Assembly (NCBI GenBank): GCA_964019135.1
Contig: OZ025263.1
Location: forward strand, 30,379,639-30,443,638
From: Arenicola marina
Lineage: Eukaryota; Annelida; Polychaeta; Arenicolidae
Direction of reading: 5' to 3'
DNA: 64,000 nt
Part shown: one piece after another, positions 23,401 to 38,400 of the stretch
Layout of the letters: each line of letters begins with the position of its first letter
Position numbering within the stretch: position 1 is the stretch's first letter
Made by a program: the position numbers and the translations under genes
Notes under the pieces: generated by a model
What the model saw: the letters and a program-made list of their open reading frames with translations, nothing else
What the model was told of the DNA's origin: nothing
Databases searched by the model: none

Positions 23401-26400
23401 AAAGAAAGCTGAGGATCCTTGTGAAAGGATTCTAAATGACGAGCAAGATATATATGCAGCATAAAATAAGTTACCGGAACATTCTGCAAAGGATAAAACG
23501 TTTCGCGCTGGGCGAACGTACATCAAAGGGTAAATATCAAACACTGATTTCAAGGCTGTTACTGTTTTGCCTTCAGCATGCAACACCCAGTCCAGGACTA
23601 ATTAACATCAATCACGCAACACGGATTAGTACGTTGACCATGACCACCATGCAATTTGTCCATTCTATACAGGGATTGTGATTTTGGGTTTTTTAGGCCG
23701 CTTGTGTGCACATATGGGTTAATATTCGAGCCAAGGAACCTGACCTGGGGCAAAGCGAGGAGTGGCAGGAGAGAACCATCCTCGGACGCCGAGCATCATG
23801 GGAAGGGTCGCACCTAGGAACGGTTTGACTGATTAGTTTTTGGTTGGTTGTATAAGAGCGCTCGCCTTGAGTACTCTGGCTACCTGAGAGCCTAACGGCA
23901 CGTGGATCGGTGGTTCGAGCCCCGCTGTGGCCATGTCTGTGTGGTCGCAGGATAACGATCACATTTCCTTCTTCGAAAAGAGTAGGGGGTGACCCCCGGG
24001 GACATGGCTTCACTCTTCCTTCCTTCTTCCATTGACGCGATATGACCACAAGTGGTTAAAGCGTCCTGAATATACAGCCAACCTAGCTGGGACCCGCATT
24101 GAGTAGAACGCACATACCACAGACGCTTGGATTTTCGTCGCTTTGATTGTCAGGATTGTTTTTCCATGCTACGGTACACCATTGTAGAGCCCACGCTTAC
24201 TCATTACTCAAGCCTATTATGTATATCATTTACTCCATTACTCGATTTAGTGGACCCCAACACAGAGGATTGCCTGAGGATAGCTCACGTATTACTCTTT
24301 CAGCTTTACAACAATAAATGATTTGTAAACTATAATTTAGAAGGTAGACGGTTTCTTCTCTACATGTGATAATGCCTAAGATATACACCTATGTTGAGGG
24401 TATGTCCAAGTACAGACCCCCCCACCCCCTCCAGTCCTGATTCAATCAGATCTATACTACATATCTACAAAATGTTAAGGCAGATTCCAACCAAAAAGCC
24501 CACAGTTAGACTAAAAGTACTTGTAATAAGACCATGCAGCTAAGACCAAACAATCAACCCTAAAACCAAAAAAGGGTACATCCGAAAAATAAAACAGGTG
24601 ATGTGAAGCAAAGTCATTTTTTGTGTAAGATATCCATATTTATATTTTTTGGAGGTAAATACATCCCTGTTGTTTTAGTGCTGGGAAAGACTTCGAGGTG
24701 ATAACCAATGAAAGGCCAGTAAAACAGTGACTGTGACATTTTCACCCATGTACCACAACCAACGGCTGCTAAACCAAACCCCACACCGCATTGTGGACAC
24801 AAACAGGGCCACTAAAGGAAATCCCACCACCGTGGTCCAGTATCTATATATCAGTTAATGTTGGCATGAACGAAGGCCACATATAAACGCTAAAGCACAG
24901 GGTCGTTGTTAAAACATGTAGAGGATTTGGGTAGGATCCTGGTTTCAAAGTACAGCGCTAGCATCCTTTAAGGCAAAGGAAGGTAGAGGAGGGGGGAGGG
25001 TAGATAGAAGGAATGGGTGGGGGGGTGGATGTGGGTTTAGGTCGGGGTGGTGGAATACATTTATCCCAACTATAAGGTGAGCAATCGATGCACAATAATG
25101 GAGAGCAGTAGGTGAGATAGTTACCTCGAGCCCTTGAGAGCGCTCACTGGGGTCGACCTGCATAGTCACAAGGAAACAGACACCTTAACAACACTGGCGG
25201 GGGTCAAATCAAAATATTATATAGTCGGGTCAAAGGATGTATTCTCCTGGCATTTCGGATCCACCAACGAAGTTGCTTGCATAGTAAAGTGGGTTTTTTT
25301 AAACAGAAAGGTATTGATAGATGTCCCTATCGTCTATAGCAAAGCTGAGTAGATATGGGTGCAAACAATATATAAAGGTATCAGAAAAAAACGTGAAAAC
25401 ATTAAATGCAGGTAATAATTTAAATAAATATGCCAATCAAAATGAATGGATCACACCATGCTGAAAGTGTAGCAGAGTTGTATTAGAATATAATTTCACT
25501 TGACTCGAGGTTTCATTTCACTTTGAAGGTGAAGTACAGTTTATGAAATATGTTTAGTACAAAGGAAAGGAATTGGCACTCAGCCATAAATCGCAGGCAG
25601 GGATGAATTCAACTGCAACAGGTGAGTTGAAATTCTTAGATATACCTAGCAACAGGTTTTTCGTGTCACAAAACAAAAAACTGGTTAAAAACACGCTTTC
25701 TGTGTGCAAACCTGGTTAATTTAAATGATTAAATAGAAATTATGGCTCACTCAGGTTTTTTATGATTTTTCGGGAGAGCGAAAAACTGATGTATGCATAA
25801 ATGAAATCGGAACAAAATTGCGAACTTTCAAACATTAGAAAAAAAATGTTGGAGAGGTGGGTTGAAAAGCAGTCGAATAGACTAAAATGCGCGCACTATT
25901 TTAGTGGAGAGTTCTCATCATTCACAAGCTGATATAAATATGACATGTGCTTTATTTGCCTCAGAAGGAAGTGTGTCTCGAGTGTAAACTGCAGGCAAGG
26001 GTGACCAACCAACGCATAGGATCACTTGAAATCAATTGAAATCAATCACCTCATATGTCAGTAACGGCAAAGTAAATGACCCCATACCGCTTAAATGGCT
26101 GATAAACTAGCTTATATGGGGAGGGGGTCGGGCAGAAAATCAATAGGACTGTCTCTCAAGCTCACGCTTTTGTCACATATTGAACTATCAACAGTTGCAC
26201 GTCACGACGAGTGGGGGAGCGAACACAGACATCTCACAGTGTCGACATGCCGGTAACAAACAGCAAAGACTCTTCGGACATTCGTCACAACGTCAGCACT
26301 GGGCACGGTAACAACAAAAAGGGTGAAACATGCCGGGGTGGTGGCGGCGGCGGTGGCATAGCTTCGTGTGGTAACTAAACCAATGAGTGTTATCACTGGC

Positions 26401-29400
26401 AGAGCGTGGGGGGGGGGCGGGCGGCGCGGGGGGAGTGAGGAGTGGAGGGGGGGGGGGCGAGTGGTGGCAACATGCCGTATTTCCTTAACTACCTATTACT
26501 AGCATACATAATACACTGACAACAATACCAAGAGGGTGTGTGTGTGAGGGGAGGGGGAGTGGGAGGGGGGGGGGATACACAACACACAAGGAGTGGGAAT
26601 ATAACAAGGCCGTTATTAGGGTTTTTAAACACTGTCAAGGTACCTCCTTGGGTCGGTCACTATCCGAGCTGTCCAGCTGCGAGTTACTTTGCTGCTGTTG
26701 CTGTTGCAAGGTATTATGGGAATGTTTGCCCTTTTTGACCTTGGCGCGACCGCTGCTGCGTCCATTGGCCGGTTTGGCGACGGTCGTGATTTGGACCTGG
26801 GGTCCGTCGGTGCAAAGGTTAATGGTGATGCAGTGTCCGGTTAATCAATTTGGAATAATTCTCATTAACTATTTAATCAATTTCAACAACCCGACACACT
26901 AATTCTAAAAAAAAATCTTGAAAATACGAGCAAAAGTGACGTTCTACTAAAATTATTCTGATGTTTTAAAATTGAGAAAATTTCACGTTACATGACATTA
27001 AACTGAAATCTTGAACTCTATAAATACCACAAAATTCACGTCCCATTGAAAATATTCTGATTTGTTTTAAAACTGAGAATATTCGCGTTACATGATATTT
27101 CAATGCAATACTTCGGGCCTTCGGCAATGCATTCAATAAGGAAACTTGTCTCAAAACCATGTCTAACTTATAACTGAAAATCCATTACCACACCGGACAT
27201 ACTAAGTGCGTGGCCTCACAAAGTAGTGACGTTCTACCCAACACAGTGAATGACCTCATAAAGTGGTGCCGTGGAGCGCTACCCAGAAGAGTGTCACACA
27301 CTGAATACCATTGCCTAAGTAAATATGTTGCTTGTGTGCACAGACAAGATGATAACGTGTACATGTACTACCATTATTATGCGGCCACTAAACACGGAAG
27401 AATAACACAAGAAGCCAACAAAATGCCAATTCGTACACAGAAAATGTTCCTCCACAATACATCCATGTATCAGCAATTACAACGGTGTGAGATCTGCCAA
27501 AATAACAACAGATATGTCTTCAACCTCAGGCACGATTAAAATGATAATGTAACCGAGCTGGGTGGATGACTGAGCTAATACTGGAGCACAAAACGACCGA
27601 TAGTATAGTTGGTAAGAAGGACCAAGGAATTGGTGACGATTCTGATAGGGACATACAGGCCGTCAATTTGCCAATAGTCATCAAAAGACTAGGACAAAAA
27701 TTGTTTGTTTTTTGGTCAAGTAAAACTTAAGATAAATATGCCAAATTTGTCCCCATGCGACTCGTACAAATGAGGCTTGGTTAGCGGACTTATCTATGGT
27801 TTAGGAAACAGTTCATGGATGGGTTTTGGTACGTTTCACCTGACAGCCCGGCTATGTTACGGTCACCATGTTGGCAATATATCGATTTCCTTGGTTAGGC
27901 GACAGGTAAAGATTACAATAGGAGTGTGGGCCAGGAGAGCCACGTGACCGTGACGAGCCAGGCAACCATGACGACGAGTCACGTGACCGAAACGAGTCAT
28001 CACCGTGGCGCCGTCTACATTATGAATTATGTATCAGGTAAAACGAGTAACAGATGTGTGACATCGAGAGAGAAAGAAGCTATGGAGATGGAGAGGAACA
28101 GGGGAACAGAAAGGCAGGGAGAGAGACACGAGAGACAGAAAGAGAAACGTATAAATAGGCCATGGGAGAGAGACACATAAGAAGATGACAAAGAGAAGGA
28201 AGAGAGGAAAGAGAAAGACACTAAAAAATACAAAAAAGGCCGTGACGAAAGTGAGAGAAACAAAAAGCGGGATAAAAGGAAGGGACAGAGTCATTAGATA
28301 GAGCCACATGCAGCCAGTCGGCGAGAGATACAGAGAGAAAACAGATACGGTTAGAAAGAGATACAGATACAGATAGTGAGCTATACAGATAGACATAGAT
28401 AGAGGTGGAGGGATACAGATAGGAAAGCTTACAGACACTGATAGAGATAGAGAGATACAGATAGGAAAACTTACAGGCACAGATATAGAGATGGAGAGAT
28501 ACAGATAGGAAAACTTACAGGCACAGAGATAGAGATGGAGAGATACAGATAGGAAAACTTACAGGCACAGAGATAGAGATGGAGAGATACAGATAGGAAA
28601 GCTTACAGACACTGATAGAGATATACAGATAGGAAAACTTACAGAGATAGATATACAAATACAGATGGAGAGATACAGATAGGAAAACTTAGAGGCACAG
28701 AGCTATACAGACACACAGCTATAACTGGAGAGACAGGGCGAGGCCGTGCAGAGGCGAGGCCGCGAGGTGGCGCCACTCACCTTGTCGTAGTACTTGTCGT
28801 TGCGCTCCTTCTCGTCGGCCTCCTGGAGCGACGGTTTGCGGCCCTCGTCCTTCAGGTAGATCTCCAGCGTCTTGGAGAAGGCGATGGACGCCAGGACGCA
28901 CACCACCGGGGTCAAGGTCAGCATCAGGCGCACCATTACGCCGGCGAAGTACACGGCGCTGATGGCGTACAGCAAGACTGTGAAGAGAGGGGCGTACAGT
29001 TATGGCGTACAGCAGGACTGTGGAGAGAGGGGGCATAGTGATAGTACAGTCATGGCGTACAGCAAGACTGTGGAGAGAGGGGCGTACAGTTATGGCGTAC
29101 AGCAGGACTGTGGAGAGAGGGGGCGTAGTGATAGTACAGTCATGGCGTACAGCAAGACTGGAGAGAGGGGCGTACAGTTATGGCGTACAGCAGGACTGTG
29201 GAGAGAGGGGGCATAGTGATAGTACAGTCATGGCGTACAGCAAGACTGTGGAGAGAGGGGCGTACAGTTATGGCGTACAGGGATGGCCTTCACCAGGACT
29301 GTGGAGAGAGGGGGCGTAGTGATAGTACAGTCATGGCGTACAGCAAGGCTGGAGAGAGGGGGCGTACAGTGATGGCGTACAGTGATGGCGTACAGCAAGA

Positions 29401-32400
29401 CTGTGGAGAGGGGGCGTACAGTGATGGCGTACAGGGATGGCCTTCACCAGGACTGTGGAGAGAGGGGCGTACAGTAATGGTACAGTGATGGTACAGTGAT
29501 GGCGTACAGTGATGGCGTACAGCAGGACTGTGGAGAGAGGGGCGTACAGTAATGGTACAGTGATGGCGTACAGCAGGACTGTGGAGAGGGCGTACAGTGA
29601 TGGCGTACAGCAGGACTGTGGAGACAGCGTGCAGTGATGGCAGATACAGTGAGGATGTACAGCACACTTTTTGAATAAATTCGCAAAATGTAATTACAGA
29701 AATGAACTTCGTAATAAGTTTGTCCATAAAAAAAGATCATTCGATAATTAAAAAAGTCACCAGATAGCAACACCACTCACTGAAGACGCGTTCGTCGTTG
29801 ATGTCCTTGATGACGAACCAGACGCCGGCGGGGAAGACGCAGACGAGGATATGAAGGTCAAAGAAGAAGGACACCCACGTGGTCGGCTGGTGCTCGGAGA
29901 CGGAGGCGATAATAGGGATGTGTATCTTGGCGTAGCCGGTGTCCCACAGGGCGTAGAAGCGACCGCTCCACGGCGCGATGAAGCCTGAAACACGTATGGA
30001 TGTCACCTAAATGTCGAGCGTCTAGAGTCTAGAGATCCATGATCAAAACTTTACATGCAGCATTTTTCCCCCAAAAAATATTTAATAGTGTTTTAAATGC
30101 ACTTGAATAATGTATTTGGATGGAGGGGAGGTGTGGGGGGGGGAGGGGAAGGTCAGTCAAACCGAAATGCGACATTTATGTCCACCGGCGTGATGGTATC
30201 AGACACGTGACAGGCGATTAGATGCCAGTTATGGTAGGGAGATCCTATACAAGGCCGGTAAATTAGTTGGAACGCTTAACAAATTTTTAAACGCCACTCA
30301 GCATTATTTTCATTCAATTTAGACGAATTGGATCACTACAGTAAATGGTTCGTGTGAGTCGTACGTGATCTATTTTGAAACAATGGCTCTAACGCGGAAG
30401 AACCAAATACAAATCAAATACTGAGGTATCTGAGATATAAACCGAGTTCAATGAGGCATCTCATGTAGCTGGGCAGCCACGTGTATCTGGGGAAGTTACG
30501 TGATTCTCATGTATCTGGGGAGCTATGTGTATCTCATCCATCTGGGGAGCTATGTGTATCTCATGCATCTGGGGAGCTATGTGTATCTCATGTATCTGTG
30601 GAGCTATGTGTATCTCATGTATCTGTGGAGCTATGTGTATCTCATGTATCTGGAGAGCTGTGTATCTCATGCATCTGGGAAGCTATGTGTATCTCATGTA
30701 TCTGTGGAGCTATGTGTAACTCATGTATATGGGGAGCTATGTGTATTTCATGTATCTGGCAAGCTACGTGTATCTCATGCATCTGGGGGGCTATGTGTAT
30801 CTAGGAAGCTATGTGTATCGTATGCATCTGTGTGTATCGCATGCATCTGTGTAGCTATGTGTATCTCATGTATCTGTGGATCTATGTGTATCTCATGTAT
30901 CTGGAGAGCTGTGTATCTCATGTATCTGTAAAGCTATGTGTATCGCATGTATCTGGAAAGCTACGTGTATCTAATGCACCTGGGGAGCTATGTGTATCTC
31001 ATGCATCTGGGGAGCTATGTGTATCTAGGAAGCTATGTGTATCTCATGTATCTGGAGAGCTATGTGTATCGCATGCATCTGGGGAGCTATGTATATCGCC
31101 TGTATCTGGGGAGCTATGTGTATCGCCTGTATCTGGGGAGCTATGTGTATCGCCTGTATCTGGGGAGCTATATGTATCGCCTGTATCTGGGGAGAGCTAT
31201 GTGTATCGCCTGTATCTGGGGAGAGCTATGTGCATCGCCTGTATCTGGGGAGAGCTACGTGACCCGGTCTGAGGGGCCCAGGAGGGAGGTCACGGAACCT
31301 TACCGGCGTATGTGAGGCCGACGACCGCGGAGAAGACGAGCGCGCCGGCCGCAACCACCGCCAGGATGAAGAAAGTCCGGAACTCCGACTTCGTCATGCC
31401 AGCCTGGATGAACTTGAGCAAGGCGAAGGCGTGCAGCAGCAAGAACACACCTGTAAGGAGGTGGATGTACTTGAGGATTTTGTCCACATGATGGGGGAAC
31501 TGGGTTACAGAAATATCCTTGGACAATGACTTGGGGTTGGATGACCCGCCCAAGGATGACTGAATGAATGAAACAATCGACAGATCAAATTCTCATAATC
31601 CGTTAACGATATCCACTGTCATAAAAGTTAATAATACATTTCATGTGATGCAAACAACAATTGTACAAGTAGTCGGTTAAAGACATACTTTATGCAAAAC
31701 GGAAAGTGAAAGTGGAATTCACTACCAATATGCCAATTATGGGTCGACATAATAGTTGCATGTATAACGATTGTCTTACCAGCAGAAGCCATATGTTCAC
31801 TCGTCCTTATTGGTTGGAATCCCACAAATGGTATTTGCATGGACATCACCAGTCCGAGGATGAAAAATGAATTGTAGGCTGCAAAGAAAAATTAAAATGT
31901 TAAACAGAAGGGAGATAATAAACTGATATTTTTTAGAGATTAAATGCTAAGTTGCGGCAGAGCGCCTGTATCTTGCACCTCGTGTGCCTCATTTTTTATA
32001 TTTTATTAATGGACAAAAACTCACATTTTGTTAGTCATGATAAATGAGATAAATCCTTATTCAATAGGAGAACATTGTATTTAAATCCACAATAAACATT
32101 AGCACATGCTCGATTGACAGACAATAATCAATATATTAATAGCAGTAGGCCTAAGGTGTCTAGACTATCAGACGGATGGTGTTTCAAGCCACTTTTGTGC
32201 ACACACGGGCTAAACCGGGCACATCGAATCCCTACGAACATTGAGCGGACACGGCTCCACGCTCTCTGATCTCGCGACCACGGTGGCTCCCGTCACTGAT
32301 CAGATTGGTTGGTTCGTTGTATATTCAGGACGCTTTAACCACATTGGTCATATCGCGTCAATGGGAGAAAGAAGGGAGAGTTGAGCCATGTCCCCGGGGG

Positions 32401-35400
32401 CAAACCCCTACTCTTTGCGAAGAAGGACATGGAATCTTTATCCTGCGACCACACAGACATGGCCACAGCGGGGCGCGAACCACCGATCCACTTGCCGTTA
32501 TTTACGCTCTCAGGTGACCAGAGCACTCATGGCGAGCGCTCCAACCCACTGAGCTACCGGGCCGGCCCCCGTGACTGATCAGAAACAAGGCCTTCTGTTT
32601 GTTTGGCCTGCAGTAGATGTGGACTCACCGACGTAGATTCTCCTGGAGAAGCGGCCCATCAACAGAAGTACAAACACGTGCAGAGGGATGAGGTTAATGA
32701 TAAAGACGTAACCTCCCCACGCCGATACCTTAAACAAACAGTCGCAAATAAATGTGCAATATTACTATTTAATTCATACTTCATTAATGACACGACATGT
32801 GTGACCAATTGAACGGAGTAATGTAATTTGTTAATTTTAATTTTAATTAAATAATTTGTAATTACAACTATGTAATTCATACTTAATTAATGGCACGACA
32901 TGCGTTACGAATTGAATGCACTGTAGTTATCCCCCAATCAGGCCAAGTAACCCGTGGTTAAACAGAGGTTAAATTATTGTTAACACACAATTAGTAGCAC
33001 AAAATATTATAACTGCAATAGTAATACTATAGCCTCAACTGTTCTCGCAGGCTTCTTACCATATAAAAATAAGAAAGAGCAGTCATAGCACCCCAGTATA
33101 TAGTTCCTGTCTTCACTGCTTTTATCTGAAAGCACGCAAAACCCATGATTAATCTCAGGAAAGACGGTTACCAGAACAATGTGAACTTGAGCTGAACAAA
33201 CATATTTATTCCAAATCAATCCACGAGCGAACTGTTTTTATCACACTAGAGATGGGGCGCAAGTTCACAACGTTCTGGATATTATCACTGAAGCGCAGTA
33301 TAAATAAGGTGAAACAATTAACATACAAAAAATGGTTGATTCAAAAAAATATATCAAAGTCTTTCGAGTCCACATTTGGCAGAGCTTAAAAATTACAAAA
33401 ACATCTTGGATATTCCTTTTTGTTAAAAATATATCACACAAGACTTTATACAGTGATAAGTACACATGAACTAATATATTATGGTTAAAGTCTCATGCAC
33501 TACTGACGAGATGTGCCCAGAATAGGGATAACTTGATTTAATTACAGACCTTGTAGAGGCGACGGCTTCGGTACTTACCCATAAGTAATAGGTCAACATC
33601 AAGGCAAATATTGCAATGCCCTCATTGTCATAGCTTCCAGCCACAGATCGACTGATATAACCAGGGACTGAAATAACAATGGGTGGAACGTTGCTTCAGG
33701 CCAGCTTCATGCACATATGGGCGTCAACGGGCCCAGGAAGTCACCCAGGATAATGAAATAGATGACATGCGACATAATTTCCAAGCATGATCCATGTTTA
33801 AACATCTCTAACCTATTACTCTGTGCATTCGCTTTATAACTTTATTTAAGTAACCATTCTTCATTTATATAGCCGAAGTAATTATTGATTAATTATCTCA
33901 CAATTAAATATCTCGAAATTTAAATTCCATCCTAGTTATCAAACCAAAGCCTTCATTTTTCATTTCATGAAGAATATCAATATAGAGGTAAGTAGTACCG
34001 ACTTTATTAAAACACGCAAAAACAATTTTTCTACACTAAATAATGAGGAAACTTACCAATGGCTATAAAGCAAGCTGCAAAGAGACCGGCTCCAGAGTTC
34101 CATAACTCTTTGGTGAGGAAGTATGTTGACAGTGAAGTCAAACCACTAAAATTTAGGAAAATGCCAGTCAGTGAGTATATTATGCGCATGGCATAATCTC
34201 ATTTAATCTTTTCTTAAAAAGTAGGTCACAAAATACTTTTTTATGCCATAAAATTAAGTTTCTGAAAAGCTTCAAATGCATATTACCAGGTATTATACAC
34301 TTAGTTTATTTCGAATAGCATTTACTTTATCCAACATTTTTTTTCCCAGAAAACAGGGACTCTTTATCAAAGTAAGTGTTGTCGATACTATGAGAAAGCC
34401 AAATCCAACACCGACAAAAAGTTAAGAAAAGCAAAGGTTTTTTTTCAATTTTTTGTTGTTTTTGTACCTACCTGAATATAGGGGCGAGAAATACACAAAT
34501 GTCTCGTATGTGGATAGGAATGTTCAGAGTGTGTAATACAGTATGTATGGCCCCGGATGTCACCATCAACCCGGGGTAGACCTGCCAACGAAAAACAGGT
34601 ACACATTAAATAACACACAGTTTCCCTTAAGAATCGGTAAATGAATTCAACCCATCTCTTTATGGTAATTCATAGTAATTGGTTGTAAAGTAAGGACGCT
34701 TGAACCAATTCGGGTCATATCGCGTCAACGATAGAATGAAATGGTCAGGGTCAAGGGTTATGTACCCAGCGTAAAAACATATTGAACATGCCTGCCCATT
34801 AGTGTTTATCTGCATGACCGAGCGCCACACAGACAGGTGTTCTGACACATGCACAGAATCCCGAATACTCCACTGGCTGGATCAATAAAACCTCCAGCAT
34901 GACCAACGATGAAGATACAACAAATCAATGTGACAGGTGTTGTATGAATGGAGCCAGACAACCACAAAAGATGGTTGGACACTGATATGAGCAGGCGAAA
35001 AATAATTAAATCGGTGATCAATTTAAATGATGCTGATATGGATTTCACCCATTGGAAATATAACAGGCGGACAGGTGTTGGAATAACTAGGTTTTAAAGT
35101 GCATTTACATAAAATGACAAGGAAATCCTATTTCATGTGGCTCAGAATTACGATCAAGGCACTTTTATGCAGCATAAAATTGCTTTAGTACATTTACATA
35201 AAATATGTAAATATGCATGCTAAGCGGGAGTGAGAGTATGTGGGAGTGACAGTGATGTTAAACACAATTTTCACTAATTTGTTGAAGTCCTTAGTCACCA
35301 GTCTAATTCGTTTTTACTTACTAAATGTCAAATAGGGTTTGGAATTGTGATATACAATTTTATAGCAAGATTATTTGAGCTGACCCAAATGTCTTTACAT

Positions 35401-38400
35401 ACGGAATTTTCACCAGTGAATTGTAGGAGACATCAAGACATATCCTTGAGTGCCTGACTATGTATTTTCTTGCATGCAGATCCATACACACTCCAGCCAA
35501 AATCTAAGTTGGATCTGATCAGATCCCAAAAGTATTTCCAATCAGTAATGGCCAGAACTTAAATATATGATATTGAGTACCGGTATCTTGAACGCATTTT
35601 ATTTTAAAATATTTGAAGAGTGGGAAGAAACTGTCTGAAAGATTTATGTCAAGGACAATTCTAAGGAATTTTTATGAGGGTTTGCATAAGACAGGGACAT
35701 CTTTATAGTGCTTTTTCTTCCACACACCATCATCCTTATGAGAAAGGTCACACTTGTTCTATTGTACTTACAGTTCCACCAACAATCCTGCCGAGTGGAT
35801 ACCAAGCTCTCTCATCAAACCAGTTGAGGAAGTTGTAGAACCCATGGTTCACCATATAATGTGTGGCTCTGTAGTTGAACCTGAAACACACATGATAAAT
35901 ACAAGATTACCATAAAAGTTCAAGGTTTCCATATCTTGCCTTGATAGCATAGTGATGAAAACATGTATGAAAGCTATTGCAATATATTTTCTTGGTATTT
36001 TCATACTTCAGTACCTAGTACTTACAATTCACTTTTTTACTTCATCTGTTTTTCTTTACATTCAACAGATACTTCCTGCTACACTTTTGGCTCTGCACTT
36101 GCATCCCTTACAGTATATATGGCACCTCCCCTCTATGCAGTTCTCCCCTACATATTTCACATGTATCGACAGACACTAAACACAATTGTTGTTGTGTGAA
36201 AACCTACATAAAATAAATCAGATCATTCTACTCTATGAAATATGGTATGTAAATTAATTCCTGCACATCAAATCATTGTTTTATATTCCATTCAATGAAT
36301 GCCAGCTAAAAAAACCCACATTTAGAACCCACAAAATGTATTATTGTAGTAAACATTAGGCATGAGTAATATGTGAGTTATGATGAAACAATGGTTCACC
36401 CTTACATGGAAGAACATCCATTAAAAGTGGGTCCTGCTCTCAAAGTCTCAATGAGAGTTAATTTCATTACTTAGAAATCAAGCTGTTCCACAGACATGAT
36501 AAACACCATGCACAAAGGACAACACAAGTTCTTCCAGTCAAGAGTCAATTAGAATGGCTCCCAGGCCAGGTTAGCCACAGATAAGCAAGGAGATATATGC
36601 CAGTCAATTGCATACCAGCAGTTGCCACAACTAATACCAATTCTCTAGAGATATTACCATCTTGTCAAGTATCAGACCAGCTGGTGGCTTTCTAATGACA
36701 ATGACTGGACACTTATATCAAGGTGTTGCATCCTACCAGATTAGGTTACATTTTGTTCAAGGCTATTTCTTGAGTCATGCCTTACCATTACCACCTTCCA
36801 CGATTCACGTGAAAAATCTGGCAAAAAAGCTAATAATAACAATAGAGCTTTCCATTGGTTGGTTAATTATTTATAAGGAATATTATATCACATTTCAATA
36901 TACTAAACAACTACCGGTAACTGGTAGTCACCACAGACAGTTCTCATAATCCCTCCCTGTCATACAGGGTATTAGCCAGAATATTTTTTGGCCAGCCAAA
37001 ATTTTGGCTGGTAACAATAAGTGTTCACATCAAATCTGAGCACTATGATTTTCTTCTAAACCTCTTAACTTTCTCCCATTGGTTCCCATTATAAGGAAAA
37101 GGCCTGAACTGCAGTTAGACCTCTATTCCATATAACATATATACAAGGAGACCCAAAGCCTGCATTTTATATTCTGCAATGCAGTCAGATATCAAATACT
37201 CTGAGCCTACCACAGCTAGCTGTTTTAAGACATTAATGTCTCTTTTTTTTAAAGCCAAACTCACCCCTGATTGTAAGCTTTATTTAAACCATAGCTGCTA
37301 CAGAAACTTTCAGAATATGGAATTATTATTTTGGCTGATTAATATTGTAGACGAGATTTGGTATTCTGAGTTGGTGAAGCATTGTTTCATACAGCAAACT
37401 TGCGCTTGCTGGTCAGGCACAGACATTAACTTTGGATGTTGCTTGCGCAGCCAGGCATGTGGTGTTGAGATTGAGCTGCCCCCATAAAAATCTACTGGTC
37501 CTACCAAATTGAGAAGCGACTATGTTGATATGACCAATACACAATGCATTTATTGCATTATTTACAAAGATTTCACTGATTGTGCAAAGTCATCTTCCAA
37601 CAAGCTAGCACCTATGACTGAGCGCTTAGTTTTCCGTTGTTATATTGACGAGGCCAAAAAAATGAAAGCTACTGTGCATGCATTTATTGTTCACATTGAT
37701 CAGTGCCTGCAGGTTGTTTGTTCAGTGTAACTGCTGAACATTGCTGATTAGCAAGAGATGGCAGTTTAGATCTTTACCCACCCTGTCAGGCATACAACCA
37801 GTAATTCAACCTGTCCGGCAGTCGGTTATGTCTCTCCTTGCTGGTTAGTCCCATATGAGAAAGTCTCATATCCACAAGCAGGAAAGGCAGGTATAAGATT
37901 TATTTGCATGGGTTACTAAGTGTTTTTAACACTACAACAGTACACAATCATATAAACGTTATATTGACTGTCAGACCTGAATGCATATGACCCAGAAAGT
38001 GATCACGCTTCTGTCAAATTAATTGACATTAGACTTTCTAAAAGATATCATCGTAATCATGGAGACTTTGAAATATAACAAAGCAAGTTGTAAGATATAT
38101 GCTGAACTATTGCCACACTCAAACAAGTTTTCCCCATCAAAACCACTTCTTGCCACGCATGTTTGAGCATTGCAGTATAGGCTTTAATGGCTAGGACATG
38201 TGGCATTATGGTGTGAAACTGACCATGTCACTTGGGGAACCAACAATGTCATATGGGGCTACTTGCTGGTTTTGTAACATCCAGGCCTTCTGTCATGGTC
38301 ATATATGACTAGGTATAACCTTACTTGATATAAATTCAACAAAGTATTACATTATTGCAACTAAGAAGTCATTATGATTCAAACTAATTAAAAAGCATTG

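Larger units (their letters stand above)
22960..28290. other. STT3B introns around candidate exon 12, otherwise unique sequence
   Basis: Apart from the candidate exon (26,644-26,796), the SINE at 23.8-24.1 kb and short G-rich or GGC-repeat runs near 26,340-26,460, I see nothing recognisable. Confidence 0.5.

Noticed and set aside
27210-27539. 109-codon + strand open frame in an STT3B intron
   Set aside because: Composition is less biased than most, but there is no recognisable family, no splice context and it is antisense to STT3B.
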